64,000 nucleotides of DNA, taken from the NCBI RefSeq assembly GCF_009176645.1, contig NZ_AP019007.1:3968001-4032000 (forward strand), read 5' to 3'. The notes beneath the pieces were generated by a model. It was not told the DNA's origin, ran no database searches, and saw only the letters and a program-made list of their open reading frames with translations. Positions 27,303-37,668 of this stretch are shown piece by piece; positions within the stretch are counted from its first letter, which is position 1, and every line of letters begins with the position of its first letter. This stretch comes from Enterobacter oligotrophicus (GTDB lineage Bacteria > Pseudomonadota > Gammaproteobacteria > Enterobacterales > Enterobacteriaceae). Position numbers and translations under genes: made by a program.

Positions 27303-27324
27303 AAGTATCTACAAGTGATACTTT
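27302..27324. promoter_or_regulatory. Second dyad upstream of ybiU
   Basis: Perfect inverted repeat AAAGTATC-N7-GATACTTT directly behind box copy A. It may be a second operator or part of the ybiU promoter; the other two box copies lack it. Confidence 0.45.
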
Positions 27325-27421
27325 AAGTTAAAAATAAGTTAATGCAAGTTTAAAACCTTGAAGTGCGCCACAGGATGAAGAAAGAGTAAAATGCCGGAGC
27401 GGTACTCCGGCAGGAAGGGGA

Positions 27422-28237
27422 TTACGCGTCGAACGGGGAGTGCGCGTCGAGCACGGCCTGAATGACGTTCAGCGCGCCCTGATGATTGTTGTCGTCGGTG
27501 CTGTAGCGGCTAATCTCTTTAATGCTCTCTGCCGCGTTGCCCATCGCGAAGGAGTATTTCACCAGCTTCAGCATCTCGGCGTCGTTGCCGCTGTCGCCAA
27601 TGCCGACGCACTCCTGCGGGGAGATTTTCCACCGTTTCAGCAGCCTGCTGATACCGTTAGCTTTGTGCAGGCCGGGGATGATCAAATCGACAAAGCCGAA
27701 GCCGCTGGTGACGGGCTTCATGATGCCGTCCAGCGAGACGTGCAGTTTGTCGATAAGATTCGGGATATCGCTGTCCGGCAGGTTCAGGGAGAACTTGAAC
27801 AGCACGTCGTCAATTTCCCGGTAATCACTGATGCGCTTTAAGCGGTGATAGTGCTTCGACATCAACGCCACGAACTGCTCCGGGGCCTGGTCGCTGACGT
27901 AGGCGCTCTCCAGCCCGCAGGCCACGAAATTAAGGCCTTTGTCCTTCAGCAGCTCGCCAATGACGATTTGCGACTCATGACGCGTCAGCTCGCCGTGGAA
28001 AATCTGTTCACCGTGATCGAAGACCAGCGCGCCGTTTTCCGCCACGAAGGAGATCTGCTCTTTCAGCTCCGGGAAAAAGGAGATGAGTTGGTAATACTGG
28101 TTGCCACTGGCGACAACGAATTCAATGTTGCGGGCTTTAAGCTGTTCAAACTGTGCCTGAAAGCGGTCTCGATCGTACTGCTTGGCATCATCAAGAAAAG
28201 TTCCGTCCATATCGGTGACGATAACTTTAACGGTCAT
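27422..28237 (-). CDS. ybiV: YbiV (SupH-like), HAD sugar phosphatase
   Basis: Cof-type HAD hydrolase of 271 residues that dephosphorylates sugar phosphates in E. coli (broad activity). Motif I is [11 protein letters not shown] (nucleophile Asp9 and acid/base Asp11), motif II VVASGN, and motif [14 protein letters not shown] near residue 215. Start at 28237 follows AGGAG with 6-base spacing; an upstream in-frame ATG at 28270 would add an unlikely tail. The gene is monocistronic, with the shared 16-bp box upstream. A close paralogue, ybjI, is at 50053-50865. Confidence 0.94.
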   Translation of the reverse strand: MTVKVIVTDMDGTFLDDAKQYDRDRFQAQFEQLKARNIEFVVASGNQYYQLISFFPELKEQISFVAENGALVFDHGEQIFHGELTRHESQIVIGELLKDKGLNFVACGLESAYVSDQAPEQFVALMSKHYHRLKRISDYREIDDVLFKFSLNLPDSDIPNLIDKLHVSLDGIMKPVTSGFGFVDLIIPGLHKANGISRLLKRWKISPQECVGIGDSGNDAEMLKLVKYSFAMGNAAESIKEISRYSTDDNNHQGALNVIQAVLDAHSPFDA

Positions 28238-28304
28238 ACTGTGCTCCTGGGTCACTGCGTTTTGAAACATTCTAATAACAAGGTGACGGGGAGCACAAAT
28301 TTAA

Positions 28305-28320
28305 TTTCATTCGAAAGTAA
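28305..28320. promoter_or_regulatory. Shared 16-bp box, copy B (ybiV)
   Basis: TTTCATTCGAAAGTAA, 67 bp upstream of the ybiV start, identical to copy A over all 16 bases. Confidence 0.72.
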
Positions 28321-28448
28321 AGGCAAAACGGCAACCAGGTTGCCGTTTTTAGTGTTTTCTCCCTCTCCCTGTGGGAGAGGGCCGGGGTGAGGGCATCAGC
28401 GTATGCCTTTCTCCCTCACCCTAACCCTCTCCCACAGGGAGAGGGGAT
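28321..28448. repeat. Composite repeat with two opposed CCCTCTCCC elements
   Basis: Hairpin ACGGCAACC..GGTTGCCGT plus T-run (28327-28350), then CCCTCTCCC..GGGTGAGGGCATCAG (28361-28399), then an inverted copy (28412-28446). The left two parts repeat the unit at 1746-1830. The opposed elements can form a large cruciform. Located between pflF and ybiV. Confidence 0.82.
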
Positions 28449-28454
28449 ACACCG

Positions 28455-30887
28455 TTAGAGCGTATGCTCAGTACGGGCAATAATATCGTCCTGCGCATCC
28501 GGCGACAGGGCGGTAAAGAACGCCGAGTAACCTGCCACGCGCACCACCAGGTCACGATACTGGTCAGGATGTTTTTTCGCTTCCAGCAGCGTTTCGCGCG
28601 AGACGATGTTGTACTGAATATGCCAGCCTTTATGCACCTCGAAGAAGGTACGCAGCAGCACCATCAGCTTCTGACGGTCGCTGTCGTTTTCCAGCGTCGA
28701 CGGGTTCAGCTTCTGGTTTAATAGCACGCCACCGAGGATCGCTTCGGTTGGCAGTTTACCCACGGAACCAATCACCGCCGTCGGGCCGAGGTGGTCCGTA
28801 CCGGAGGCCGGGCTTGCGCCTTCAGCCAGTGGCGTATGCGCTTTACGTCCATCCGGCGTGGCCATTGTCGCCGCGCCAAACGGTACGTTTGCAGAGATGG
28901 ATGATGTTCCGGCGTAGTAGTTACCGCCAATCGGGCCACGGCCATAACGCGGGTTATGGTACTGTTTCAGCTCCTCGATATACGTTTCATAAGCGCGGGT
29001 CAGCAGCATATCCACGCTGTCATCGTCGTTGCCGTACTTCGGTGCGCCGTTGATGAGTCGCTGACGCAACTGCTCGTGGGTCAGCCCGTCGAAGTCATCC
29101 GCCAGCGCGGCGGCCAGCTGCTGCTGACCAATCGTCCCCTGCTCGAAGACCAGCTTTTTCACCGCCGCCAGGCTGTTACCGAGGTTGGCGATACCCACCT
29201 GCAGGCCGGAGACCCAGTCGTACTTCGCGCCACCTTGCTTGATGCTTTTCGCGCGTTCGATGCAGTCGTCCACCAGCGCCGAGCAGAGAATATCGTGCAC
29301 ATTCTCTTCCAGCATGGTGTCCACTACGTACTCAATCTCGATAGATTTGCGGGTGTAGTAGCGGATCTGGCTATCCCACGCCGCCATCACCTCTTCGAAA
29401 TTGTCGAAGTTACCGGCAGAGAGCGCTTTCTCCTGCGGCAGGAACACTTTACCGCTGGTGGCGTCGCGACCGCCTTCCAGCGCGGCGAGCATCACGCGGG
29501 CGAAGTTAATGAAGCTCATGCCGGTGCAGCGATAGCCCCACTTGCCGCCGACGGCGGTTTCGATGCAGCCAATCGCCGCATAGTCATAGGCATCATCCCG
29601 TTCCACGCCGAGCTTGATAAATTCCGGAATGACGATTTCGTCGTTGTTAAACGCCGGCATCCCGAAGCCGCAGCGGATCACCTGCACGCAGGCGTCGAGG
29701 AAGTCGTTGCTCATGCCCGCATGGTAACGCACGCTCAGGTTCGGCTGGGTGGAGCGCAGGCGACCGCAGGATTCCAGAATCGCGTAGGAGAGCGGGTTGA
29801 CCGCATCCATTGGTTCACCATTGACCAGCTTCTGACCGCCGATGGTAACGTTCTGATACAGCGGGCTGCCCGCAGAGGCTTTGGAGTGTGAGCCGGAGCG
29901 GATCTTGTTCACCTCCAGCAGCTTCAGCCAGCAACTGTGCAGCAGCTCGATGGCGTGCTCGCGATCGAGGCTCTGGTTCAGCTCCACGTCGCGGCGGTAG
30001 AATGGATAGAGATACTGGTCCATACGCGCGAAGGAGACGGAGTGGCCGTTGGACTCAATCTGCAGAATGAGCTGGATGAAGTAGCACAGCTGCAGCGCCT
30101 GCCAGAAGGTTTTTGGCGGTTCGTGGGCAATCACGTCGCAGTTTTCCGCCATCGCCAGCAGCTCGTCGCGGCGGCTTGCGCGGGTCTCCGCAGACGCCAT
30201 TTCGCGGGCCAGTGCAGCGAAGCGTTCAATGTGCAGGCTGACGGCTTCCAGCACAATATCAATCGCCTTCAGGAACTGGTCACCGTGCAAGTCTTCCAGT
30301 ACGGTCAGGTTGATGCGTGAGCGACGTTCAGCCACTTTGTCACGCAGGCCGTCGAGGCCTTTCTCCAGTACCAGCGGGAAGTTTACCGCCAGGTGCGCAT
30401 CGCCGGAGGTCATGTTGCCTTCGGCTTTGATAATGCCGGTTTCCAGCAGACCTTTTTGCTCGTCGGTGAACATCCCGTAGCAGCGGTCCTGTACCGTCTG
30501 GCCGCGCCACCATGGGCAAATATCGTGCAGAACGCGTTTGTTCTCTTCGCTTACCGCAAAGCCTGCACCCGGACGGTCCGCCAGATCGTCGATCTCTTTC
30601 TCAATCCACGAGACGGTGTATTCCGGGAAGATCGGTGCGGCGCGCACTTCGCTTGCCTGGTTACCGATGATCAGCTCATCGTGTTTGATCCAGATGGTAC
30701 GCTCAGCCAGGTGATGCGCCAGCGCCAGCGCGCGGCGTACCGGGATCGGTTTGTCCATGTGCTGCTGGTACATTTCGGTGTAGTGCTGCGCGCGTTCAGT
30801 ACAGACCGGCGGCTTAACAATGTGCACCAGAGCCATTTTGTGCGCTTTAATGCGCTCGCTGAGGGTGTTGAGATTCAGGGTCGTCAT
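28455..30887 (-). CDS. pflF: PflF (YbiW), glycyl-radical enzyme
   Basis: Oxygen-sensitive glycyl-radical enzyme of 810 residues in the pyruvate formate-lyase superfamily. Catalytic Cys is in IGCIETAVGG, and the radical Gly786 in RVAGYSAFF near the C-terminus. It resembles the dehydratase/decarboxylase branch (glycerol/choline type) as much as PFL; it lacks the adjacent Cys-Cys pair of PflB, so calling it a formate-lyase would be unsafe. It follows its activase after 4 bp. Substrate unknown. Confidence 0.9.
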   Translation of the reverse strand: MTTLNLNTLSERIKAHKMALVHIVKPPVCTERAQHYTEMYQQHMDKPIPVRRALALAHHLAERTIWIKHDELIIGNQASEVRAAPIFPEYTVSWIEKEIDDLADRPGAGFAVSEENKRVLHDICPWWRGQTVQDRCYGMFTDEQKGLLETGIIKAEGNMTSGDAHLAVNFPLVLEKGLDGLRDKVAERRSRINLTVLEDLHGDQFLKAIDIVLEAVSLHIERFAALAREMASAETRASRRDELLAMAENCDVIAHEPPKTFWQALQLCYFIQLILQIESNGHSVSFARMDQYLYPFYRRDVELNQSLDREHAIELLHSCWLKLLEVNKIRSGSHSKASAGSPLYQNVTIGGQKLVNGEPMDAVNPLSYAILESCGRLRSTQPNLSVRYHAGMSNDFLDACVQVIRCGFGMPAFNNDEIVIPEFIKLGVERDDAYDYAAIGCIETAVGGKWGYRCTGMSFINFARVMLAALEGGRDATSGKVFLPQEKALSAGNFDNFEEVMAAWDSQIRYYTRKSIEIEYVVDTMLEENVHDILCSALVDDCIERAKSIKQGGAKYDWVSGLQVGIANLGNSLAAVKKLVFEQGTIGQQQLAAALADDFDGLTHEQLRQRLINGAPKYGNDDDSVDMLLTRAYETYIEELKQYHNPRYGRGPIGGNYYAGTSSISANVPFGAATMATPDGRKAHTPLAEGASPASGTDHLGPTAVIGSVGKLPTEAILGGVLLNQKLNPSTLENDSDRQKLMVLLRTFFEVHKGWHIQYNIVSRETLLEAKKHPDQYRDLVVRVAGYSAFFTALSPDAQDDIIARTEHTL

Positions 30888-30891
30888 AAGT

Positions 30892-31791
30892 TTATCCTCG
30901 TAAGGTCGCGGTTAACCCTTTCTGGCAGGCATATTGCTGCGCGAAGTCCAGTAGCGCAGGGTTATCCAGCGGTTTGTCAGGGGCAGAGTAAGGTTGGCCG
31001 AGCAGGGTGTACTTGTTCATGCCCAGCGTGTGATACGGCAGAAAATGAATATCGTGAACGTTGAGTTCATCGGCAGCGAAATTGGTAATGGCGGTAATGG
31101 ACGCTTCATCGGCGTTAAAGCCCTGAATCAGCGGCACACGGATGGTGATCTGTTTTCCGGCAGCCGCCAGGCGTTTAAGGTTATCCAGCACACGTTTTGC
31201 CGAACCGTCCGTCCACTGTTTAAACACCTCGCCATCGACGTGCTTCAAATCGGCCAGGAACAGATCGATGTACGGTAATGAGGGTTCGATATAGTGCCAC
31301 GGTACGTGAAGACAGGTTTCAACGGCGGTATGAATGCCTTGCTCATGGCTGGCCTTAAACAGATCGTGTGCCAGCGCCGGGTTCATAAAGGGTTCACCGC
31401 CGGAAAGCGTAATGCCGCCGCCACTGCGGTCATAAAAAGGTTTATCGCGTAAAACCGTTGCCATAATATCGGCGAGCTGTTGTTCTTCACCACATACGGT
31501 GAGCGCCTGCGTCGGGCAGCAGTTTGCCAGGGCGTCGAGCGTCTCTTCGCTCAGTTTTTCGCGGTGGATGACCAGCCCGTTCAGCGCACGCTCGATAATG
31601 TCCGGTGCCGCGTGCTGGCACAGATCGCAACCTTCCAGGCAAAGACGTGCGTCGAACAGCACATCCCGCGTGCGGGAGCGGCTCTCCGGGTTCTGACACC
31701 AGCGACAGCCCAGCGAGCAGCCTTTCAGGAACACCACGGTACGAATACCGGGGCCATCGTGGGTGGAATAACGCTGAATATTGAAGATCAT
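30892..31791 (-). CDS. ybiY: YbiY (PflE-like), glycyl-radical-enzyme activase
   Basis: Radical-SAM activating enzyme of 299 residues. The 4Fe-4S/AdoMet motif is [10 protein letters not shown] (CxxxCxxC), preceded by [16 protein letters not shown] typical of PFL activases. An inserted ferredoxin-like cysteine cluster ([10 protein letters not shown] and NCCPTQAL) follows. Start at 31791 (MIFNIQRY) is favoured by GAGGG six bases upstream, over an ATG at 31812 with no ribosome site. First gene of the ybiY-pflF operon, divergent from fsaA with box copy C in between. Confidence 0.9.
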   Translation of the reverse strand: MIFNIQRYSTHDGPGIRTVVFLKGCSLGCRWCQNPESRSRTRDVLFDARLCLEGCDLCQHAAPDIIERALNGLVIHREKLSEETLDALANCCPTQALTVCGEEQQLADIMATVLRDKPFYDRSGGGITLSGGEPFMNPALAHDLFKASHEQGIHTAVETCLHVPWHYIEPSLPYIDLFLADLKHVDGEVFKQWTDGSAKRVLDNLKRLAAAGKQITIRVPLIQGFNADEASITAITNFAADELNVHDIHFLPYHTLGMNKYTLLGQPYSAPDKPLDNPALLDFAQQYACQKGLTATLRG

Positions 31792-31824
31792 TTTTTCGCC
31801 CTCAGGTTGCATATGAAGATTAAA

Positions 31825-31840
31825 TTACTTTCGAATGAAA
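31825..31840. promoter_or_regulatory. Shared 16-bp box, copy C (ybiY/fsaA)
   Basis: Reverse complement of TTTCATTCGAAAGTAA, in the divergent region between ybiY and fsaA. Here the dyad is longest: ACTTTC-GAAT-GAAAGT at 31827-31842. It could control one or both genes. Confidence 0.72.
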
Positions 31841-31918
31841 GTTATCTTGATGCAGGTCAACTCCTGAGCAGGTTTTGCCGTGATAGGGTAAGTACAGGCT
31901 AATTTTGAGGGCGACATC

Positions 31919-32581
31919 ATGGAACTTTATCTCGATACATCCGACGTTGCGGCAGTAAAAAAGCTGGCGCGTATTTTCCCGCTGGCGGGCGTAACCACTA
32001 ACCCAAGCATCGTGGCGGCAGGTAAAACGCCGCTCGACGTCCTGCTGCCAGAACTGCACGATGCGCTGGGCGGGAAAGGCCGTCTGTTTGCGCAGGTTAT
32101 GGCAACCACCGCCGAAGGGATGGTGGAGGATGCGCGTAAGCTGCGTGCGATAATTAACGACCTGGTCGTGAAAGTACCGGTGACGGCGGAAGGGCTGGCG
32201 GCGATCAAGATGCTGAAAGCGGAAGGCATTCCAACGCTTGGCACCGCGGTGTACGGCGCGGCGCAGGGGATGTTGTCCGCGCTGGCAGGGGCTGAGTATG
32301 TCGCGCCTTATGTTAACCGCGTAGATGCACAGGGCGGGGACGGGATACAAACGGTAGTGGAGCTGCAACAGCTGTTGACGCTGCATGCGCCACAGTCAAA
32401 AGTGCTGGCCGCGAGCTTTAAAACGCCGCGTCAGGCGCTGGATTGCCTGCTGGCGGGCTGTGAATCTATCACGCTGCCGCTGGACGTGGCGCAGCAGTTT
32501 ATTACCTCTCCGGCGGTGGATGCGGCAATTGTGAAGTTTGAGCAGGACTGGCAGGGGGCGTTTGGGCGGACGTCTGTCTGA
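31919..32581 (+). CDS. fsaA: Fructose-6-phosphate aldolase FsaA
   Basis: Class I aldolase of the transaldolase-like family, 220 residues. It cleaves fructose 6-phosphate to dihydroxyacetone and glyceraldehyde 3-phosphate in the cytoplasm. The Schiff-base Lys85 is in [11 protein letters not shown], and the N-terminal [10 protein letters not shown] and [10 protein letters not shown] match the family. Length is the same as E. coli FsaA. Divergent from ybiY-pflF, which suggests joint use in anaerobic sugar or dihydroxyacetone metabolism (inference). Confidence 0.95.
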   Translation: MELYLDTSDVAAVKKLARIFPLAGVTTNPSIVAAGKTPLDVLLPELHDALGGKGRLFAQVMATTAEGMVEDARKLRAIINDLVVKVPVTAEGLAAIKMLKAEGIPTLGTAVYGAAQGMLSALAGAEYVAPYVNRVDAQGGDGIQTVVELQQLLTLHAPQSKVLAASFKTPRQALDCLLAGCESITLPLDVAQQFITSPAVDAAIVKFEQDWQGAFGRTSV

Positions 32582-32585
32582 TGCT

Positions 32586-32662
32586 GTAGCCGGGTGGCGC
32601 TAACGCTTACCCGGCCTACGTTCGAGCCGTTGTAGATCGGGTAAGGCGAAGCCGCCACCCGA
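32586..32662. repeat. Pair of inverted REP-like units
   Basis: GTAGCCGGGTGGCGC..CTTACCCGGCCTACG (32586-32620) and an opposed copy GTAGATCGGGTAAGGCG..CCACCCGAC (32632-32662) between convergent fsaA and moeB. The second is followed by a T-run and may end fsaA transcription. The arrangement is like a BIME. Confidence 0.8.
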
Positions 32663-32667
32663 CTTTT

Positions 32668-33420
32668 TTACTGACTACAAACCTCACATCCCGGATTGCG
32701 CATCAGCTTCATCTCGCGGAACTGGCAGGTCATCGCGTCATACATCACGATTTTCCCCGCCGCTGGCGTGCCGTAATGCGCCAGTACCTTGATCGCTTCC
32801 ATCGCCTGTAACGAGCCAATCACGCCGACTAACGGTGCCATGACGCCCGCTTCCACGCAGGTCAGGGCGTTCTCGCCAAACAGACGGCTCAGGCAGCGAT
32901 AGCACGGCTCGCCCTCGGCGTAAGTAAAGACGCTGATTTGCCCCTCCATGCGGATCGCCGCGCCGGAAACCAGCGGCGTTTTATGAGCAAAACAGCCGGC
33001 GTTCAGCTGGTTGCGAATGGTGACGTTATCGGTACAGTCCAGCACCAGATCGTGCTGCGCAATCTGTGCAAACAGCGCCTCGTCATCCAGCAGGGCGTTA
33101 ATCAGGGTGAACTGAACGTTGGGGTTGATGCGCGTTAACGTCTCGCGCGCAGATCCCACTTTCGGCTGGCCGAGGGTCGCGTCGCTGTGCAGCGTCTGGC
33201 GCTGCAGGTTGGACACCGATACGGTATCAAAATCCAGCAGCGTCATCCTGCCCACGCCCGCCGCGGCAAGATATTGCGCGGCAGCGCAGCCCAGACCGCC
33301 AAGCCCGACCACCAGCACGCTGGCCGCCTTGAGTGCTTCCTGTCCTTCGAAATCAAAACCGCGCAACACAATCTGGCGGTTATAGCGCAGCATCTCCTGG
33401 TCGCTCAGTTCCACCGTCAT
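32668..33420 (-). CDS. moeB: MoeB, molybdopterin-synthase adenylyltransferase
   Basis: E1-like enzyme that adenylates the C-terminus of MoaD so it can receive sulfur for molybdopterin synthesis, 250 residues. The nucleotide-binding loop is VVGLGGLGCAAAQYLA, and the zinc site consists of CYRC and CEVC near the C-terminus. Start at 33420 (MTVELSDQEMLRYNRQIV) matches the E. coli protein. The moeA TGA is separated from this ATG by one base, so the genes are coupled. Confidence 0.95.
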   Translation of the reverse strand: MTVELSDQEMLRYNRQIVLRGFDFEGQEALKAASVLVVGLGGLGCAAAQYLAAAGVGRMTLLDFDTVSVSNLQRQTLHSDATLGQPKVGSARETLTRINPNVQFTLINALLDDEALFAQIAQHDLVLDCTDNVTIRNQLNAGCFAHKTPLVSGAAIRMEGQISVFTYAEGEPCYRCLSRLFGENALTCVEAGVMAPLVGVIGSLQAMEAIKVLAHYGTPAAGKIVMYDAMTCQFREMKLMRNPGCEVCSQ

Positions 33421-33421
33421 A

Positions 33422-34654
33422 TCAGCCTCCAAACAGGTGGTTAAAGCGCTCCACCTCAACCCATTCACCGGCTTCTACGTTGCCGCGCTCGCGCTCCAGC
33501 ACGATAAAACAGTTGCCCTGGCTGAAGGAGCTGAAAATGTGCGAACCCTGGTGGCCCGTGGTGCGCACTTCCAGCTCGCCATCGGCGTTGCGCGCCAGAA
33601 TACCGCGCTGGAAATCGAGACGGCCCGGCGATTTTTTCAGGCGCGTTGCGGCGCGCACGCGCTGGCGTTCCGGCAGCGGGCTGGCGTTGTTGCCTGAAAG
33701 TTTCGCCAGCAGCGGCAGCACCAGCTGGTAGAAGGTGAGTGCTGCCGAGACCGGGTTACCCGGCAGGCCGCAGAACCAGCTTTGCGCCAGCTTGCCAAAG
33801 GCGAACGGTTTGCCCGGTTTGATGGCGAGCTTCCAGAAAGCAATTTCGCCCAGCTCCTCAAGCATCGTTTTGGTGTAATCCGCTTCCCCCACGGAGACGC
33901 CGCCGGAGCTGATCACCACGTCGGCGAATTTATCCGCTTCAATAAAGGCCGCGCGCAGTTTTTCCGGGTCATCAGGAATAATGCCCAGGTTAATCACTTC
34001 GCAGCCCAGTTGTTCGAGCATCAGGTGAACCGCCAGACGATTGGTGTCGTAAATCTGGCCGTCCTGTAGCGGCTGGCCCGGCAGTTGCAGTTCGTCACCG
34101 GTGGAAAAGACCGCCACGCGCACCTTGCGGATGACGTCGATTTCAGCGATACCAAGCGACGCCAGCACCGGCAGCTCGGCCACCGTCAGCTTCTGTCCGG
34201 CGGCAAACACCGTTGCGCCGAGAGTAATGTCTTCGCCCGCGCGGCGGATGTTCTGGCCCGCGTTGACGCTGGCGGTAAAACGCACGCCGTTGTCAGTCTG
34301 TTCGGTCTCTTCCTGCATCACCACGGCATCGCAGCCTGCCGGAACCGGCGCGCCGGTCATGATGCGCACGCAGGTGCCTGCCGGCCATTCGCCGTGAAAC
34401 GGCTGTCCGGCAAACGCTTTACCCGCCACAGGTAGCGCCTGGCCCGTCTGGATATCCGCCAGGCGCACTGCATAACCGTCCATCGCCGAGTTATCGAACC
34501 CTGGCACATTAAGCGGGGAGACGATATCGCGTGCGGCGATGCGACCAAAACAACGCGCTAACGGCAGCGTCTCGTGGTCCTGCAGCGGGGAAATGCGGTC
34601 GAGCATCTGCGTGAGTGCCGTCTCAAGCGGCATCAGTCCGGCGGTAAAATCCAT
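33422..34654 (-). CDS. moeA: MoeA, molybdopterin molybdenumtransferase
   Basis: Inserts molybdate into adenylated molybdopterin to form the cofactor; 410 residues, one fewer than in E. coli. Recognisable regions are [11 protein letters not shown] near residue 55, the MoaB-like domain with [10 protein letters not shown] and [12 protein letters not shown] (about residues 190-255), and [13 protein letters not shown]. First gene of moeA-moeB. Ribosome site AGGAG precedes the ATG. Confidence 0.95.
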   Translation of the reverse strand: MDFTAGLMPLETALTQMLDRISPLQDHETLPLARCFGRIAARDIVSPLNVPGFDNSAMDGYAVRLADIQTGQALPVAGKAFAGQPFHGEWPAGTCVRIMTGAPVPAGCDAVVMQEETEQTDNGVRFTASVNAGQNIRRAGEDITLGATVFAAGQKLTVAELPVLASLGIAEIDVIRKVRVAVFSTGDELQLPGQPLQDGQIYDTNRLAVHLMLEQLGCEVINLGIIPDDPEKLRAAFIEADKFADVVISSGGVSVGEADYTKTMLEELGEIAFWKLAIKPGKPFAFGKLAQSWFCGLPGNPVSAALTFYQLVLPLLAKLSGNNASPLPERQRVRAATRLKKSPGRLDFQRGILARNADGELEVRTTGHQGSHIFSSFSQGNCFIVLERERGNVEAGEWVEVERFNHLFGG

Positions 34655-34842
34655 GGGGGCTCCTGCGGAGTAACAACGAAAGCGTCCATTATGGCAGAAA
34701 AGTGCGGCTAACTGTATGACCCGATAGGCGTACGCTTTACATCACAGTTGCGTCTTTCTATATTCAAAAATCATCTGAAGTTTCATCGACGATAATGATA
34801 TTTATAGAAAAAGCCGTAAGTCTGGCTGACGGGTGATGCGAA

Positions 34843-35781
34843 ATGGTTAATGCGGTAATCGCAATTCATGGTGGTGCCGGGGCAATCACCCGTGCGCAGC
34901 TCAGCCCTGAGCAGGAGAAGCGCTACATTGACGCGCTGTATGCCATTGTGGAAACAGGCCAGCGGATGCTGGAGGCGGGCGAAAGCGCGCTGGACGTGGT
35001 CACCGAGGCGGTACGCCTGCTGGAAGAGTGTCCGTTATTTAATGCGGGGATCGGCTCGGTTTTTACCCGCGATGAAACGCACGAGATGGATGCCTGCGTG
35101 ATGGACGGTATTACCCTTAACGCGGGAGCCGTCGCAGGCGTAAGCCATCTGCGTAATCCTGTGCTGGCGGCGCGTCTGGTGATGGAGCAGAGCCCGCACG
35201 TACTGCTGACGGGGGCGGGCGCAGAAGCATTTGCCTGTCAGCATGGCATGGAATCCGTTTCACCCGATACGTTTTCGACGCCGGAGCGTTACCAGCAACT
35301 GCTGGAAGCGCGTTCGGCGGGCGTTGCGCAGCTTGATCACGCCGCGCCGCTGGATGAGCGCAGCAAAATGGGCACGGTAGGGGCGGTGGCGCTCGATAAA
35401 GCGGGTAACCTTGCTGCTGCGACCTCGACGGGCGGTATGACCAACAAATTGCCGGGGCGCGTTGGAGACAGCCCGCTACCGGGGGCCGGATGTTATGCCA
35501 ATAACGCCACCGCTGCGGTGTCGTGTACCGGTTCGGGGGAAGTGTTTATCCGCGCGCTGGCCGCGTATGACATTACCGCACTGATGGATTACGGCGGGCT
35601 CAGTCTGGCCGAGGCCTGTGAACGCGTGGTGATGGAAAAATTACCCGCGCTGGGCGGCGTCGGCGGGCTAATTGCCGTCGACCGCGAGGGCAACGTGGCC
35701 TTGCCGTTCAACAGTGAAGGCATGTACCGCGCGTGGGGTTATGCCGGTGATGAGCCCAGTACGGGGATCTATCGTGAATAA
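34843..35781 (+). CDS. iaaA: IaaA, isoaspartyl peptidase / L-asparaginase
   Basis: Ntn-hydrolase of 312 residues. It self-cleaves before Thr178 in [11 protein letters not shown], making Thr178 the N-terminal nucleophile of the beta subunit. The start has [12 protein letters not shown] and the substrate-binding region [20 protein letters not shown]. It degrades isoaspartyl dipeptides and, in E. coli, may take part in glutathione use with the downstream gsi genes. It is 10 bp upstream of gsiA. About nine residues shorter than E. coli IaaA, mainly at the C-terminus. Confidence 0.94.
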   Translation: MVNAVIAIHGGAGAITRAQLSPEQEKRYIDALYAIVETGQRMLEAGESALDVVTEAVRLLEECPLFNAGIGSVFTRDETHEMDACVMDGITLNAGAVAGVSHLRNPVLAARLVMEQSPHVLLTGAGAEAFACQHGMESVSPDTFSTPERYQQLLEARSAGVAQLDHAAPLDERSKMGTVGAVALDKAGNLAAATSTGGMTNKLPGRVGDSPLPGAGCYANNATAAVSCTGSGEVFIRALAAYDITALMDYGGLSLAEACERVVMEKLPALGGVGGLIAVDREGNVALPFNSEGMYRAWGYAGDEPSTGIYRE

Positions 35782-35791
35782 GGGGCAAAAT

Positions 35792-37645
35792 GTGCCGCAC
35801 AGTGAAGAGCTGGACAGCCGGGAAGTGCTGGCGGTCCATCAACTGAATATTGCGTTTCAGGAAGAGCGGCAGTTCGTTCCCGCAGTACAGAATTTATCGT
35901 TTTCGCTCAATCGCGGCGAAACGCTGGCGATTGTCGGTGAGTCTGGATCGGGTAAATCAGTCACTGCGCTGTCGCTGATGCGCCTGCTCGAACAGACCGG
36001 TGGACAGGTGACGTGCGGCAAAATACTGCTGCGCCGCCGTAACCGTCAGGTGATTGATATCGGCGAAATGAGCGCCTCGCAGATGCAGAGCGTGCGCGGG
36101 GCAGATATCGCGATGATCTTTCAGGAACCGATGACGTCGCTGAACCCGGTCTTTCCGGTGGGTGAGCAGATCGCGGAGTCGATCCGCCTGCACCAGGGGC
36201 TGAGCGGCGATGAGGCGCTCAACGAAGCCAGACGAATGCTGGAGCTGGTGCGTATTCCGGAGGCGCAGTCGATTTTAGCGCGCTATCCGCACCAGCTTTC
36301 CGGCGGCATGCGTCAGCGCGTGATGATTGCGATGGCGCTTTCGTGCCGTCCGGCAGTGCTGATCGCCGATGAACCAACCACGGCGCTGGACGTGACGATT
36401 CAGGCGCAGATCCTGCAGCTGATCAAAGTGCTGCAGCAGGAGATGGAGATGGGGGTGATCTTTATCACCCATGATATGGGCGTGGTGGCGGATATCGCCG
36501 ATCGCGTACTGGTGATGCACCAGGGGAACGCCGTGGAGACGGGCAGCGTTGAGCAAATTTTCCATGCCCCGGTTCACCCCTACACCAAAGCGCTGCTGGC
36601 GGCGGTTCCGCGTCTTGGCGCGATGAACGGCAGTGATTTACCGCGACGTTTTCCGCTGACTGCGCAGGAAGCTGAAACCGAACAGGATACCGTGGTGCCG
36701 GGCAAGCCGATTCTGGAAGTGCGCGATCTGGTCACCCGTTTTCCCCTGCGCAGTGGGATTTTGAATCGTGTGAAGCGCGAAGTGCATGCGGTGGAAAACG
36801 TCAGTTTTGATTTATGGCCAGGCGAAACGCTGGCGCTGGTGGGGGAGTCAGGCTGTGGAAAATCCACCACCGGACGGGCGTTACTCAGGCTGGTGGAGTC
36901 TCAGGAGGGGAGCATCACCTTTAACGGTGAGCGTATTGATACCCTGCCGGAGAGCAAGCTGCAGGCGGTGCGCCGGGATATTCAGTTTATTTTCCAGGAC
37001 CCGTATGCGTCCCTCGATCCGCGCCACACGGTGGGGTACTCGATCATGGAGCCGCTGCGGGTGCACAACCTGCTCGACGGCGAGGCGGCACAGTGTCGTG
37101 TTGCCTGGCTGCTGGAGCGCGTGGGGCTGAAGCCGGAACACGCCTGGCGCTATCCGCACGAGTTTTCTGGCGGACAACGGCAGCGTATTTGCATTGCGCG
37201 CGCGCTGGCGCTGAACCCGAAAGTGGTGATAGCGGATGAGTCCGTTTCGGCGCTGGATGTCTCTATCCGGGCGCAGATCATTAATTTATTGCTCGATTTA
37301 CAGCGAGATATGGGGATCGCATTTCTGTTTATCTCGCACGATATGGCGGTTGTGGAACGCATTAGCCATCGCGTGGCGGTGATGTACATGGGGCAGATTG
37401 TAGAAATTGGCCCCCGGCGGGCGGTGTTTGAAAACCCGCAGCACCCGTACACCCGTAAGCTGATGGCCGCCGTACCGGTCGCCGATCCGGCGCATCGTCA
37501 CGCCCAGCGCGTATTGTTGCAGGATGAAATGCCGAGCAATATTCGTAAGCGGGGCGAAAGCATGGAGCGTGTGACGCTGCGTGAGGTCGGCCCTGGTCAT
37601 TTTGTCGCACCACCGCGCCAGGACAATGCATTCTCGCGGTTATAA
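35792..37645 (+). CDS. gsiA: GsiA, glutathione ABC importer ATPase
   Basis: Fused double ATP-binding protein of 617 residues. There are two ABC domains with Walker A GESGSGKS (about residue 50) and GESGCGKST (about residue 350). Their signatures are LSGGMRQRV and FSGGQRQRI. It energises uptake of glutathione. Start is GTG at 35792, giving (M)[11 protein letters not shown] as in E. coli, with AAGGGG seven bases upstream. An open frame extends back to 35672 inside iaaA but has no ribosome site. Confidence 0.94.
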   Translation: MPHSEELDSREVLAVHQLNIAFQEERQFVPAVQNLSFSLNRGETLAIVGESGSGKSVTALSLMRLLEQTGGQVTCGKILLRRRNRQVIDIGEMSASQMQSVRGADIAMIFQEPMTSLNPVFPVGEQIAESIRLHQGLSGDEALNEARRMLELVRIPEAQSILARYPHQLSGGMRQRVMIAMALSCRPAVLIADEPTTALDVTIQAQILQLIKVLQQEMEMGVIFITHDMGVVADIADRVLVMHQGNAVETGSVEQIFHAPVHPYTKALLAAVPRLGAMNGSDLPRRFPLTAQEAETEQDTVVPGKPILEVRDLVTRFPLRSGILNRVKREVHAVENVSFDLWPGETLALVGESGCGKSTTGRALLRLVESQEGSITFNGERIDTLPESKLQAVRRDIQFIFQDPYASLDPRHTVGYSIMEPLRVHNLLDGEAAQCRVAWLLERVGLKPEHAWRYPHEFSGGQRQRICIARALALNPKVVIADESVSALDVSIRAQIINLLLDLQRDMGIAFLFISHDMAVVERISHRVAVMYMGQIVEIGPRRAVFENPQHPYTRKLMAAVPVADPAHRHAQRVLLQDEMPSNIRKRGESMERVTLREVGPGHFVAPPRQDNAFSRL

Positions 37646-37668
37646 CTTACAACAGGCAGGAGAACACA

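Noticed and set aside
28455..30887. Pyruvate formate-lyase assignment for PflF
   Set aside because: The catalytic Cys stands alone (GCIET) instead of the adjacent Cys-Cys pair of true formate-lyases.
34655..34842. Possible molybdenum-cofactor riboswitch next to moeA
   Set aside because: No matching conserved helices seen; that riboswitch class sits upstream of moaA in E. coli.
35672..35791. Upstream extension of GsiA inside iaaA
   Set aside because: No ribosome site; GTG at 35792 with AAGGGG gives the known GsiA N-terminus.
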